A stretch of DNA of 64,000 nt from contig OU015528.1 in the NCBI GenBank assembly GCA_907165065.1, positions 40,167,515-40,231,514 of the forward strand, read 5' to 3'. The translations under genes and the position numbers were made by a program. The notes beneath the pieces are model-generated. The model ran no database searches and was not told where the DNA came from. It saw only the letters and a program-made list of their open reading frames with translations. Shown in pieces: positions 1 through 12,396 of the stretch; the stretch's first letter is position 1; each line of letters opens with the position of its first letter. This DNA is from Caprimulgus europaeus (Eukaryota > Chordata > Aves > Caprimulgiformes > Caprimulgidae).

Positions 1-860
1 ACCTGTGACTGCATTTGCCATTTTCTCAGTTTCCAACACTCTCCTCTCTCATGTGTTCCCACTCTTTCCATAATAGTGTAAATGCTTGTCAGTTAAGTAT
101 TTCAACAGTCTGCAATAAAGAGGCTGGAGCAAATTAAGGGAGCATCAAGGTATATGAAAGAACATCCTTCTGTCTGTTGCAGGGACTATTCAATGTAATA
201 CTCCAAATATGCTTTCAGCTCTGAAAATCCTTGAATTGCTGATTACCTGATGCTGGGACTAAAAAGACTACCTCATATTTGCCTTGTTTTTATACTCTTC
301 CCTAAACATCTACTAGTGCCTTCTCTCAGCGACAGTATATGATGCCAGCAAAGCATTTGGTGTGATCGAGTAGAGCAGCTCTTCTGTTAATCATTGGATG
401 TAACATAACAATTGCTCCCCAAATTGTGTCTTTTCTCCAGCTCCCAAGCCAATAATTTTTCTTTGCTCTTTAATTTCGATTAGAATGTATTAAGAGACAT
501 GAACTAGATTCTCAGCTTCTACAGATTTGCACAGTAATCATGGAAACAGGAGACAGTTAAATGATCTAATAATCTCCTTCACTTTTTTTTTTTTAAATCC
601 TATTATGAAACATATAATTACTTTTCATAACAGTTTTTGCAGCGTGCTGCTATAATATTTTGTGGTTATATTCTTTGGTGTAAGTGCTTGACTTAGTAAC
701 AGCTCTGACTATTGTGCCATGTAAGTCAAAGAAAGCAGTTTTTAGATGAACTGCTGTGCCCCAGCTGCCATACTTGGGTAAAACTGATCTGAGCACACCT
801 CCAGGAGCCCTAGGTCAAACTGCATCCATTGTTAAAGGCACACTGGAAGCACACCAGGTA
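1..860. other. AT-rich intergenic sequence, no gene seen
   Basis: No open frame resembles a known protein, and I see no RNA gene or recognisable transposon. In human the gene on this side of NTS is RASSF9 (from memory), but none of its coding sequence is visible here, so it should lie beyond the left edge. Confidence 0.6.
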
Positions 861-1065
861 TCACAGAATCACAGAATCACAGAATATTAGGGATTGGAAG
901 GGACCTCAAAAAATAATCTAGTCCAATCCCCCTGCTGGAGCAGGAACACCTAGATGAGATCACACAGGAAGGCATCCAGGTGGGTCTTGAATGTCTCCAG
1001 GGAAGGAGACTCCACAACCTCCCTGGGCAGCCTGTATGTCAAAGAAACTTCCTATTACTGGAAGG
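861..1065 (-). mobile_element. CR1 LINE, 3'-end fragment
   Basis: This is a truncated CR1 retrotransposon tail on the minus strand. Read on the plus strand it opens with three tandem copies of an octamer (cacagaat), the reverse complement of the CR1 terminal repeat ATTCTGTG. The typical CR1 3' untranslated sequence follows (ggattggaagggacctc, then ctccctgggcagcct). CR1 elements end in short octamer repeats instead of poly(A) and are usually 5'-truncated. A small internal deletion seems to follow the 'gggcagcct' block, where the text jumps to 'aaagaaacttcct'. Boundaries are good to about 10 bp on the left and 30 bp on the right. Confidence 0.9.
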
Positions 1066-3559
1066 GTTTAGAAGTTGAGAAGAGACACAAATAAAATAAT
1101 TTTCCATATTTAAAAATATGACAAAAAATACTTCCTGATTCAAATATAATATAGTATTCTAAACATCTTTAATAAAGCTTTTTCTATATAGCAATTTTTT
1201 CTTTCAAAAAACATATGCTAAATTTGCATAATGTACTATAACCTTCTGCCATATTCTGTAAAAAGCTGCTTATTCTTATTCTGCCTATGCCCAAGGATAA
1301 GCAGTGATAGTCCTTGCAGCACTATGAGAAAAGATGTGCATAGGATTTGCAGATAAGCAATTGACAGTATTATTTTCAATGATCTGAAGATTTTTAAACA
1401 CGTAGAAAGCAAAGAAATACAGGAAGAATCTATGGAAATATTCTCAGAACTGTCCCCCTGACTTTAAAACTCCATTAATGATTATATGCTTTGTGGTCCA
1501 CTTTCTGATTAATAGAGGGAATATTAATTGTATGCCTTTTGGTCTGTAATGATAGTGTCCCATACATTTAATATTTCATGGATTTATGAAATTTATGTTC
1601 ACTTAGGACTTTCCCAAGATTTTGCTTCCCTCAGTAAGAGAATAAATGGTTTCAAACCAAAAGCTGGAGAATAATGTTATTGTCCCTCCTCTTCCTACTC
1701 AAATTTTAATAACATAAGCTTTAAGAAGGACAAAGACCATATATCCACCTGACAGCCTCTTAGATAAAGAATCTTCATGCCTTATGTATAGCGTTTACTT
1801 CTTTTTTTTTTAATGTGTTTAAATTTGCTTCTTAACAGAGTGATACATTCTCACTGGAATTAAACAGTCAACAATGTTCATGGCCAGGTTTAATTTCACA
1901 AATACACACATATACAGAGGTACTATTTTATTTTTCTTATGGCTGTGTTTCAGAAGCTTCTTGCTTAGCTGAGCTGGATCAATTGGTTCATTATTTAACT
2001 TTATGTCATTATTTAATATTTCAAAAAAGGAACTAATTTTTAGGTAATTTAAGTAGATTTTATAATGTCTAGAAGAACTGACCTTTGCAACTGAAAATTA
2101 TTTTCAGAAAGAAACAAGCCTCTGAGCATGCTCCTATCTGCTGAATGAGAACATCTCTTAGAGACAAACAACTGAAATAAATGTCCCCTGGAGGTGTGCA
2201 CTACTCCAGTCATTACAGAGGGAGTTCTTATGTTCTTCTTTAATGCCAGTGCCTGAGATCCTGTCAGTACCTGCTTCCATTAAGCCTATCACTTTTCAAC
2301 TTTACAGCAAAATCCTTGATACTGTTCTCCTGATGTACGCTTCCAGCATGCCTGTTCTCATCTTCCTGCACAGAGACAGACATCTTCTCCAGATGTTGGC
2401 TCGTATGTGGACCAAACACATTAAGATACAAGCCTTCTCCCCTTGCTAGATTCCAGCCATGCACAGAAAATGCTCAAACTCTGCCTAAAAGGCAGAATAA
2501 TTCCATTCCTGCCACCTATTTTTGTGAAGGACAGATATAAATGTTTACACTTCCCTACCCCCCTCTCATTTCATCTAGGGGAACATGGAAAGTATCACAG
2601 ATGATAATTCTATAGTGGTAGAAAGTTGCTGCTTCATAATCTTATACTGTCACACTGGCAGTTCATGAATTGCTTTTAAAGGAAATTAGAGCATCATGAA
2701 GAATAAGAAATCTTCTAATACACAACATATGAAAATTCTAGGCTGAAGCAGCTTCTAAATCTTTCTCTCACTCCATTTCTTAAAAAAAAAAAAAACAAAA
2801 CCCCATCAGGATAGGAATCTCCCTATGATGTAATACCTGGAGACAATTAAATTCACATTACTATGTGCTTTTTTGAAACTTTTGCATTGAAGCCAGTGGG
2901 AATTTTGTCTGATCAAGGCCTTCTTACACAAATGAACAACTGTAAATGTGTTAGGAAAGACTGATCTCTGGGACAGTAAATTACAAGTGTTTTGTTTCCT
3001 TTAGGAGAACAAAAAAGACCCTCTTGAGGCTGGTTGGTAATACATATTCAAAAGAATTTCTTACTTTCATCCTAGCTGGAAAGCAGATTTATTGCACAGA
3101 ACATTAACTTAAGAATAAACCTGGTGTTAACTTTAGAATAAAGCAATGCAAATAGGACCAATTTATGACATAGAAATGAAAAAAGAAGATAAAACTGTGT
3201 TGACCTTGCCCTCCAAATAGGGCAGAATATTTTATATTTTATTTTCTGGTGGCTTTGTCTATTTCAAATATAATAATACAATCAAAACTACCTGAGTTCT
3301 TCAGAAATCTAAGACAGATTTGCTCTTTCACAGATTTAACCTTAGTTCCAATAAGGAACATAGGTCTTTAACAAAAGGTTTAGGAGGATTTTACATGCCT
3401 GAATGTTTCTGACTGAGATGTCAGAGATGGCATTCCAGACCAGCTAGTATCAGTGAGATTTTCAAAAGGTGGAAAGCCATGTGGGATGTATGCTTGCATC
3501 TGACAGACCAAAAAGAAGCAGAAGGATGAGACAGTTTACATAGCAGATAGGTGTGTCAA

Positions 3560-3587
3560 AATAACATCTTCAGGAGAAGATGTTATT
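3560..3587. repeat. Perfect 12-bp inverted repeat, 4-nt loop
   Basis: The arms aataacatcttc and gaagatgttatt are exact reverse complements separated by agga. Two more pairs form outside a single mismatch. Function is unknown, and it is too short for a standard microRNA precursor. Confidence 0.8.
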
Positions 3588-6500
3588 GTGTATTAACTGG
3601 GGTATAATTCCTCACAATGGAGGACACTTGCCTCCCTGTAAACTATTGCTCCTGGGAAACTCTTGCCTCTTGGTCAAGAATATATATTTTTACTAGCCCA
3701 TTTTTAAATTATTGGTTCAGCAAGAGAATTGCCTGAGGCCCAGGCACCTAAACTCTAGACGATAAAAGGAAAATACTCCACTGCTTTCTTCCCCATCCTT
3801 CTACCTGTTAGTATCCTAATTCCTGAAGCAATGTAAAGGACATACAGTTATCCAATAAAAAAGTATAGAGGCTTTTGACTTAGCTTTGCCTTAGTCCAAA
3901 TCCACAAAGTAGCTTAGATAATTAGCTGCCACTGATTTTAATATGTATGGATACCTTTACTATTTAGGCCTAGCTCCCTTGTGCTAGAAGATGCAGCATT
4001 AGGGGGAAGATGGTCAATCCCTTACTGTGACTATGACTGACTGTGCAGTCATGTGTGATGGTTTGAAGGCGTTACTCAAAAAAGATTTAGTTGATTGGTT
4101 GCATAACTCTAAGACCAGGACTGATATACAATCAGCTACAAAACCAGAAAGTGTATGACCTGGCAAGAAACTACTATAATTGAAGTATATATAAAAAAGC
4201 ACAGGTTTAGCGCTGCAAATATGAATGACATCTTGAAGCCATGTATGGGGAGGGTGGGAACTGGAACTGTTCTTACATATGGCAGAGGAGTGTCCTATTC
4301 TCTCCACCATAGTGAAAATTACTGTTAGAAACACGTATTGAATCTGACACTGGTACAAGGGCTGTAGGGTATGTTATGATAATGCTGGTGTCTGCACACT
4401 GTAAGCATTTCAAAACACATTTCAACACTTATTCATTGAAAAAAAAAATTACAGCATCGTCCAGCACAAGCTATCTGATGAAGTCAGAATTATATCTGAA
4501 CTACTTGTTATAAACAAATGTGTAAATAATGGCCAAGTCCTTATCTCTAATGTTTATGCTTCTGAGAAACTTTGAGGAGTGGTAAATTTTTATCAGTGTT
4601 GTCCTGTGTTCTGTACTAAGGTCAATTAAGAGTTGAACATCTGAAAACTCATAATGGGGGTTAATCAGATGCATCTGCCACTTTAACTGAGGCATTGGTC
4701 CGTAATGGACAACCTTCTTCTTTGACTTTGGACTGTAGGGAGTAGGAGCTACCTAAACTTGTTGTACTTGTGTAAGCCTGTCATAGATTATATGCTGCAC
4801 CTGCTAAGTTTTTTAACTCCTTCACACCTTCTAACACCCCTTGGCTCTACAGGGATGCCTTAAGACCTCAGCCAGCTGTTGCACAACACAGAGATCTTGT
4901 CTGTGTAAACAAACCTTTCCCTTTGGTAATATTCATTGAAATAGGAGCAGAGAAGTTCACTTCCAAAGCTTTACCTTGCTCGTAAAGATATGGCCCTGTG
5001 GAGTGAGACTGCAGCTACATCTGTGCAGAGCTTTCCTTTACTTGTTAGTCTTAGCAATGCATATCAAGCTATTTTACCAGTTACCAGTGAATACAGCTGG
5101 AGCTCTTGTTCATCCAGGAGAGACTGGGGACAATGAGGAGTAAAAGAGGAAGAAACTGAAGTCTGTCTCTTTGCCCTAAATGTTTATTCCTGATTTTCAA
5201 AATTTTCAGTCTTATGTAAATCAACAATGTGAAATGTTACAGGGCACCACCACGTAAATGTAATGCTCTTCCCACCTACTTGTAATCTTTGACTGCTAAC
5301 ATATTTTTAGTTGATGCCCCAAGTATTCCATAGATATCTCACTGAAATCAAGAGTTGCAATTCAGGCCTCAGTGTTTAAATCAACAACTCATGTTCCTCA
5401 GTGTGGGTATGTGAAATTTACAGATACAGACAAGCTTAAATTTTAGCATTTGAGTCATGCTACTCATCTTCTTAAATTTAGGCATGTATGGAGGTGTTTG
5501 CAGGGTTGGGGCTACATCATCAAGTGATTAGAAAACAGTCCCCTCTGGGTCTCAATTAAGTGTGGCTCCAGTAGTACAAATCAATGCACCAGGGGGGTGG
5601 TTTGAAGCTGAGATCATGTCTACAGCACAAGGCATGGCTGACATCACCGTGTTAATCTGGGGTGTGAGCACCCTGTGCTCACTCAATCCCCTAGTTTACC
5701 TGCAGCTGTAGCAGCACAACTGTTCTCTTGCCAGTCTAACACATTTGTGATGGGAGGAAGAGTGGGAGAGAGAGAGAGGAATTAGTAAACCAAGGCTGTT
5801 AAGATATGAATGGCGATTGCAGATGTGGAACTACTATCATGACACCTGTCTGGGTGGATGCACTGCTCTGGATGGTTTTGATAAGGAATACTTTTGATAA
5901 GGGATAGAGGTAAAGAATGCAGCTCTCCAGCATTCCCTGTGATAAGCCTTACCAGTAAAAACAAGGCTGGTATAGGCTGCTACAGATTACAAACAAGCTT
6001 TTTTTTTCTTTTTTTTCCCCTAGAGCAGTATGTATTTATAAGTTGTATTCTAGTTTAGACATGGTTATAGTTAATTAATGTTTGTAAAGCACTGAAATTG
6101 AAAGGTGTTATGCAAATATAAAAATATTCTTTAGATGCAAAGCCTTATTTTATTTTTCAGAAAGGCTGCTTGCTTGCTTTTTCTTTTACGTTTTTGCTTA
6201 TGTTGTAAATGATTGGTTGCCTGTGTTTGCTGTTGTAACATGTATTCTTATTACCACTTTGTCTCTCTTTATTGGGATGTCTGCTTTTCAATCTCCAAGG
6301 AATTTCTTAAATGCTATGCATGCAAATTTCAGTTCACAGATGTGCAAATTACATAGATGCTTTCCATCCCTCATAGGTAAAAAGGATGGAAGTTGCAGAA
6401 AGGGTGGATACTTGGAATATGCATACTGGCACAGTACTGAAACCACAACTCTTTGAATTCATGTTTTGCTTCTGAGGATTACTCCTAAATCAAAAACAAT

Positions 6501-9500
6501 CAGATTTAACAACCATTTTTGAATGGTCAAACCAAGCACCTTGTATATGAAGAATCAATTTTGAAACAGTGCTTCTGCCCTGCTTAATTAAAATTTCTGA
6601 AGAAGATAAGGAAAAAATAACTACAAATTGAATGAGGGGAACACTTCTATGAAATGAGGCAGTGATTTTTATTCTTTTCTTATGTTTCAGTAGAACTGTG
6701 GAACACTGTCCATAACTCTGGAGGCTCCTTTTTAATTTGGAAAAACAAACAAACAAACAAACAAAATAGTTACTGGTTGTTAGGAAACTTCTTAAGGACC
6801 CCTGGTGAAAAACCCGTATCTGGCCAAGATTAAGGTCTCAGCATAAACTCAGTGATTTACAGTAATAATAACATGTTGCCTCTCTACTGTGCACAGAGGA
6901 AATATTCCTCAGTATTTTTAACTCAAAATCTTTTAATGGCTGTGTGATTTCTAAATAACTAGTTAAAGTGAAATTGTCTCTTGAGTATGAGGAAAGAGCA
7001 CAATTATTTAAGAAATTTGTGAAGGTGGAAGGAAAGACAAAATAGAATTATTTCAAGAGTTTCACAGTGTGGAGTCCAATTCCTACTTATGTGACATAAT
7101 TAAACCAGTGTAACATAACAGTGTATACTGGATGTCTTCAGTTACCATGTTCCAGGGAAAACTGAACAATAATTGCAGACAAAAATTGAATGGGAAAAAA
7201 AGAGTCACCCCTCTGAATTCATATCAATTTCATTTTGCTGTTTCAGGAATTGTAGATAACCTTTGCTATGCATTCAGTCCAACAGTAGCACTATTAAAGC
7301 AATATTTCTGCATCTTCTAACTATTTCATCAGCCTAGCACAGAATTTCAAAGTATGATCACTCTGATGAACAGTGGATTACATGTGAATAGGCAAACTAC
7401 AACAAGGTTATATGAGGCTTTTCACCCATGTCTGTTTTATATATTACATCCTGAAACTTAAATTAAAATATTCATAGCTCACTGGAGAGAAATGGAAAAT
7501 CGATTAACTCAGGTATTTGGGGAAAATGTGTAATTAGAGAAATGAGAGAGATGCAGGCTGGCCCGGGAATGCGTTGTTGAGAGGTGAAAGTAAGGAGGAG
7601 GTGCCCAAAGCATAACTCCCATGACACACTGTGGTGGCACTTCTAACTGCACTGTTTGCTTTCTCAAAAGGAATGGAAATTAGGAGTAGGAGGGAAGATT
7701 GTTTTCAGATTATTGTTTTTAGGTTTTTTATGCAAAATTACTTTTCCTAAATAATTTCCAAACAGTTACATACATATATGACCAAAAGGTTCACATTTTT
7801 TTGTTATCTTAACTGTAGTTGTGTAGATGCATACATGTTGTATTGGCTTTATAGTAATAGAAATACAGAATCTATTTTGTCAGGGAGTATCAAAGTCCTG
7901 AAAATGTAATGGCTGTGCTTTAATGAAAAAAAAAAAAAAATCCAAAAGAAGAAATTATACTTTAGACCATTCTGTTGAGAGATACTTCAAAATTTTCTGT
8001 AATTTGAGAATCATGATCCCCTAGGGTACTGAGCTGTTGTTGCTGTTTGAAGAGTCAAAGCATCAAGATAAAAAGCTCTGTCACTCATGTAGACCTCATA
8101 TGTAGAGGCTACACAGAATACCACTTTCACAGCTTCAGACTCCGGAACTTTAAAACATAAAGAAATAGCTCCTTAGATAGCCAAGAAGTTTCTGCTGATT
8201 TGTAGCTCCTTACAAAATGTAGCATAGATTTGCTGCATATTAATAAATATTTCTGATTCAGATAATAATGTGGTTGCCTATGTGTTGGTTCTTTTCTCTA
8301 CAGCAGTAAATTCTTGAATATTTTTAAGCTGATTCCTCAAAATTTCCTTGAAGTGCACAACCTCACAAATCAAAAAATTCGAGTCACAGAATGGCTAAAG
8401 GAGATTGGGTTTGAAGTGGAAAGGATGCTTAATGTTTTATCTACTTAAGAGTGATCCAGTGTGTCAAGTATCATCTTTTTACTTTTGAATTTTTTTTCTG
8501 TTGTCCTCTGCAGCACAGATGGTCTCCAGAATTTCAGCAGGTGAATACACACCATCAGTTTTTGAACATCACTGTCCTGACCAAACAGAATAAAAACCAT
8601 AGGCATTTTTCAAGCTTAGGGGAAGAGATGCTGAGAACTCACAATGCCTGGGAAATTCAGCTGCAGTGCCTGACTATGCTTTGCATATCCTTCCCTGTCT
8701 GTCCTGATGCTTTGCTTAAGCTTATTGTCCTGTGAGATTACATGATAGAAATTAATTTGTGTCACCAGTTTTTTGCCCAGCATATTAGCCTAAACTGATG
8801 ATAGCCAAAATGTTTTAGGAACAAAGCAGTTTAATCACCACAACTAAATAAAAATTTGAGATTGTGAGTGACCATCTTGAGCCAGTTTCCTGTATGAAAT
8901 TTTGTCTTGCTGACCACCTCCAGAATGATTCCTCTTCTAGTTTCCATACTTCTATAACTATGCAAAATTTGGCTAAAATCCCCATTAAAAATAGAAAAAC
9001 ACACAAAACATTTCTCAGACATTAATATAGTTAATGACAAGATTGAACAGCTTGAATTGCCTTCCATTCATACTCACTGTGTTAATTTCTGTTCCCAAGA
9101 CATGCGACTGCTAACTGGAACATCGACTGTTTCTTGTTATAGTCTCCGGTACCTTCATTAGCAGAATGGTTTTCTTCTTCCGTTTGGTGATTACAGCTTT
9201 TGTGTTTAGTGTCATCCATATGTTATGATGATAGCTTTATGTTCCAATGACAATGTAAATGGGGGTTCATGTATCTGTTCTTTCATGAATCCACCCTTTG
9301 CATGATTGTTTCATTACCTTCAGATGCCTCACTTTTGTGAATGGTGCTGACTTGTAGGCCTGGACAGGCTGTTTAAATCACACGTTGAGGGCAAGTAAAG
9401 ATAAAATTGGTTTCCCAAGCTGACTGACACTAATGAATAGTTATAAATATTTTCTTTATCTGAGGAATATTTAAAAAGAAAGAAGAAGAGAAAGAGAGAA

Positions 9501-9546
9501 ACAGATCTACAAAGAGGATTTTTTTTTTCTTACAAAAGCTCTAGAG

Positions 9547-9571
9547 CACATTTCTCACTAGGAGAAATGTG
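9547..9571. repeat. Perfect 10-bp inverted repeat, 5-nt loop
   Basis: The arms cacatttctc and gagaaatgtg surround actag. Hairpins of this size are expected occasionally by chance in 64 kb; no function is inferred. Confidence 0.7.
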
Positions 9572-11524
9572 ATATGAAGATGATTTTGGGGAAGTCAAGG
9601 TGATTTAGGGAATTAACTGTTAAAAAGGTTAAAATTCCTATTATACAATTCTTAGTGGAGCAATAGAAGCTACAGATGTAGGAAAGAGATAGAAAAGTAA
9701 AGGAGCATCTGAGAAACAGAAGACAGTTCAGATCTACTGAGAAAAAATATGATTGTCCAAGCTCAGTTGTCCATGATCCAGGGAACTTGAAGATAATATG
9801 TCAAGAACATTCAATGTGATAAGAAAGCAAAGAATATTTTTAATACTAAAGTTTCTGCCTTGTAATTTTCCAGGAAAAAAAGGTGAAACTAGAGCAACAA
9901 TAAAAAAAGATTATGGTCCTTAACATACCATCCATCCATCTTCTTGAAATCACTGATAATTAGTATCTCAGCACAAAAACCCCCCCAAATCCCCCAAACC
10001 CCCCACAACCTACCACACACCAAAAAAAACGAACAATTAGGTGATCACATGTTTCAATGGAAGAAAAATATGTCAATTACTGTCTTCCTGAGGAAAAAAT
10101 AAAACTCCATTCCTATAAATTCCAGTTACATAAGAATATGGGCAATTACACTATTGAAGAAATCTGTGACAGAGAGTAGGCACTAGAAAATATCTATGAA
10201 ATATGATTCTCATTCATAGAGCTTTCTGAACTGCAGAACACCCACAGAGCAAAATCAGCTGCAGATTGGTCTTTCTACATCATGGAAATAATAGAAAAAA
10301 GGACTAGAGGGGACTGTGAGTGGCTATCTAAGCACTGTGCTAAGGCAGATGAGCAATAGCTGAAACTTTCTGGGAGACTAGCACAGCCCATACAATGTGA
10401 TAAATATGCGTTTTGAGGGGTTGCTTTGTCTGTTTTAAAATTCTCTCTTAGCAGGACAGAAAGATGTGTTCTCAACTGTATGCAAAAATCCGTGTTTTTA
10501 AAACAGCTAATAGCACTGGAATGCACTTAGCTTTATTTCTGCGTGTATTTAGTTGACCATAAACCAAAACAACATTCAAATTTAAATTCTGATGTGCTAC
10601 AAAAGTTGATTCAGGGAAGAAGGAATTAAGTTAATTAAACATTTCTCACCAGGTGATAGTTGTGGCACGATTTTGAAAATTCTGTATTTTCTGTTTGTGT
10701 GTGTGGAATAATTACTTTTCACGAAACACTGTGACATCTGTTCCATCGCATAGGTAGGCAGGCACAGAGGGTACGCGAGGAAAGCGGCAACCGTCGCTGC
10801 TTTATGTGTTTTAGAGGAAACTTTCTGCAGTGAATACAAGATCCACGCCAGCAGAATCTACCATGTACTGAATCTGTTCCCGCTATATGTGGCATGTGTA
10901 TGTGTCCTTAAATGTATTCACACAGATCAAAATGTTCCGCATTGTAAGATCTGCATTCAACAGATGGAGCATTTGTCTGTATCTGAGAAAAAATACAGTA
11001 AAAGCGGTAGCGCGATGGAGGCTGATGCGAGGTCTCAGCTTTACGTTTATATATAACTCACACGGTAAGGATTAGCCTGCCGTACTCTCTGCTTCGGGTA
11101 ATTGCCATGGGTTTTACGGCTCAGGGGAGCCCGGAGCGGACCCCGGCCCCGTGCGCGCAGCGTGCCACCGCCGTCGCCGAGCTGCCTCCCGCCTCGGGTC
11201 CCCGCCGCGTTTTACTGATATTGCTCACGGAGCCTGTTCTTTGTGGGTCGTTAGGAAAAAGATCTGCTGTAAAAATCAACCGGGAAAAGTACATCTTAGG
11301 AGCAACGTCTCACAGGAGCGTTACTCTCTCGGAGCCGTAGCTGTTGGCTCATGGCAAGCGCCCTCCAGAAGTACTAGGGAAGTCTCGCCCTTGCCGAGTA
11401 TTAGAATTTTTTGCACATCTATGAAAAATCTCTACCAAGTCACTTTCCCGTTATCTTTCTCCATCTCTCTCTCACACACAGGCTTCTTTGTTGTTGTTAT
11501 TGTTTGGGGTTTTTTTCCCCCTAC

Positions 11525-11676
11525 TGCCCATGCCCGATGTCACACCCCTGCCCATGCCCAGGGTTATCCCCCTGCCCGTGCCCGATATCACACCCCACCA
11601 GCCCATCCCCGGCTGAACCCCTGTCCCGGCCCCGTGTCGCAACCCCGGCCCGTGACCGGTGTGCGGTTCTCTCCCC
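11525..11676. repeat. 24-25 bp minisatellite, about 5-6 units, in the NTS CpG island
   Basis: The units start at 11525, 11549, 11573, 11597 and 11622, with a degenerate partial unit from 11647. The first three follow the pattern tgccc(a/g)tgccc then a variable core then a CCCC end, all exactly 24 bp. The next two are 25 bp and more diverged. The array lies about 500 bp upstream of the TATA box, so copy-number change would alter promoter spacing. Confidence 0.75.
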
Positions 11677-11860
11677 GTTTTTTCCCTCGCTGTGGGAAAG
11701 ATAAAACAGGTGACAGACAAAGCGCAACAGACGGCGGCCGCGGAAGGATCGCGGTGCTACGCGTGGTGCCGCGGTTCCGCGCCGCCGCGGATTCGGGGCT
11801 GCCGCTTCCCGCCCTGACCCAGCGCCCGGCACGCGCCAGGAGTGCTAGCAACTGCAGTAA

Positions 11861-11864
<4 letters not shown>

Positions 11865-11897
<33 letters not shown>

Positions 11898-11940
11898 AAA
11901 AAAAAAAAAAAAAAAAAAAAAAAAAGAAAAAAAGAGAAAG
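11865..11940. repeat. Long A-tract in the NTS proximal promoter
   Basis: There are 32 A's, one C, 28 A's, then a decaying A-rich tail with scattered G's. It sits inside otherwise GC-rich sequence about 240-300 bp upstream of the TATA box. It could exclude nucleosomes, or its length could be an assembly or slippage artefact. It is not preceded by recognisable processed-gene sequence, so I do not read it as a retrocopy tail. Confidence 0.85.
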
Positions 11941-12151
11941 AATTATTTGGGGGTTTTTCGAGATCAGAGGACAGTCTCCTTTCAGGGACAGCCCCCTTCC
12001 TCGCTCCCCGCACGGCTCCGCGTGCGTCAGGTGGAGAATGGCGTCAGCGCGGGCGGGCGCGGAGCGGCAGGGAGGGGGCAGCGGGTGCGGGGGGCAGGGG
12101 GGGGCCGGAGGAGGGAGGGCGCTTCATCCGGAGGCGATGGCGGCACGGGCG

Positions 12152-12159
12152 TGACATCA
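12152..12159 (+). promoter_or_regulatory. CRE/AP-1-like element of the NTS promoter
   Basis: TGACATCA differs from the palindromic CRE (TGACGTCA) at one base and lies 10 bp upstream of the TATA box. Mammalian neurotensin promoters are known to respond to cAMP and AP-1 signals through nearby CRE and AP-1 elements. Its position here fits that role, but binding is inferred. Confidence 0.6.
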
Positions 12160-12168
12160 CCCCACGGC

Positions 12169-12175
12169 TTATATA
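12169..12175 (+). promoter_or_regulatory. TATA box of NTS
   Basis: TTATATA within a GC-rich promoter, directly downstream of the CRE-like motif. A start site about 30 bp downstream, near 12200, would give a 5' untranslated region of roughly 135 nt before the ATG at 12336. The start position is a prediction. Confidence 0.75.
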
Positions 12176-12300
12176 GTTGGGGAAGGGTCCGGGTCCCCCG
12201 CCCGGTGCCTGAAGCCAGCGCGCGTGCTGAGGGCGCGGAGCGGAGCGGCGGGGCTCTCTGTCTGTCTGTGTGTCTGTCTCTCGGTCTCTCTCCAGGATTT

Positions 12301-12318
12301 ATGGACTTGACTTTCTAG
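12301..12318 (+). promoter_or_regulatory. Five-codon upstream ORF in the NTS 5' UTR
   Basis: ATG GAC TTG ACT TTC TAG lies downstream of the predicted start site and ends 17 nt before the NTS start codon, in a different frame. Its ATG has T at -3 and G at +4, a weak-to-moderate context, so leaky scanning or reinitiation would be needed for NTS translation. Confidence 0.65.
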
Positions 12319-12335
12319 AGGGCGGCACAACAAGG

Positions 12336-12396
12336 ATGAGAGCCCAGCTGGTGTGCGCGGTGCTGCTGGCCTTGGCCTCCTGCAGCCTCTGCTCAG
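12336..12396 (+). CDS. NTS: NTS coding exon 1 (signal peptide)
   Basis: Encodes residues 1-20 plus the first base of codon 21, MRAQLVC to SLCS, a compact leucine/alanine-rich signal peptide. The donor is GTAAGC at 12397. The exon ends in phase 1, and the G left over joins AT of exon 2 to give Asp, the first residue after the predicted cleavage site. The exon boundary therefore nearly coincides with the signal-peptidase site. Confidence 0.96.

Larger units (their letters stand above)
1066..11100. other. 10-kb intergenic region upstream of NTS
   Basis: AT-rich, non-coding-looking sequence. All open frames here are short and lack recognisable protein similarity. It holds small simple repeats, such as a (CAAA)n stretch near 6740-6766 and a GA run near 5765-5780, plus two inverted repeats listed separately. 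No CpG island, exon of RASSF9 or RNA gene was seen. Distal NTS enhancers could lie here, but I cannot identify them from sequence alone. Confidence 0.55.

Noticed and set aside
1-11100. RASSF9, the expected neighbour of NTS in human
   Set aside because: None of its recalled protein sequence appears on either strand; presumed to lie outside the window.
11865-11940. Poly(A) tail of a processed retrocopy
   Set aside because: Upstream sequence is a C-rich minisatellite and promoter DNA without gene-like sequence, and no flanking duplication was seen.
11151-12176. 341-codon frame across the NTS promoter
   Set aside because: It runs through the A-tract (poly-Lys) and CpG-rich promoter DNA, where stops are rare; no protein similarity.
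12270-12335. In-frame N-terminal extension of NTS
   Set aside because: The extension begins with GTG, not ATG, and would bury the signal peptide; the ATG at 12336 fits the family.
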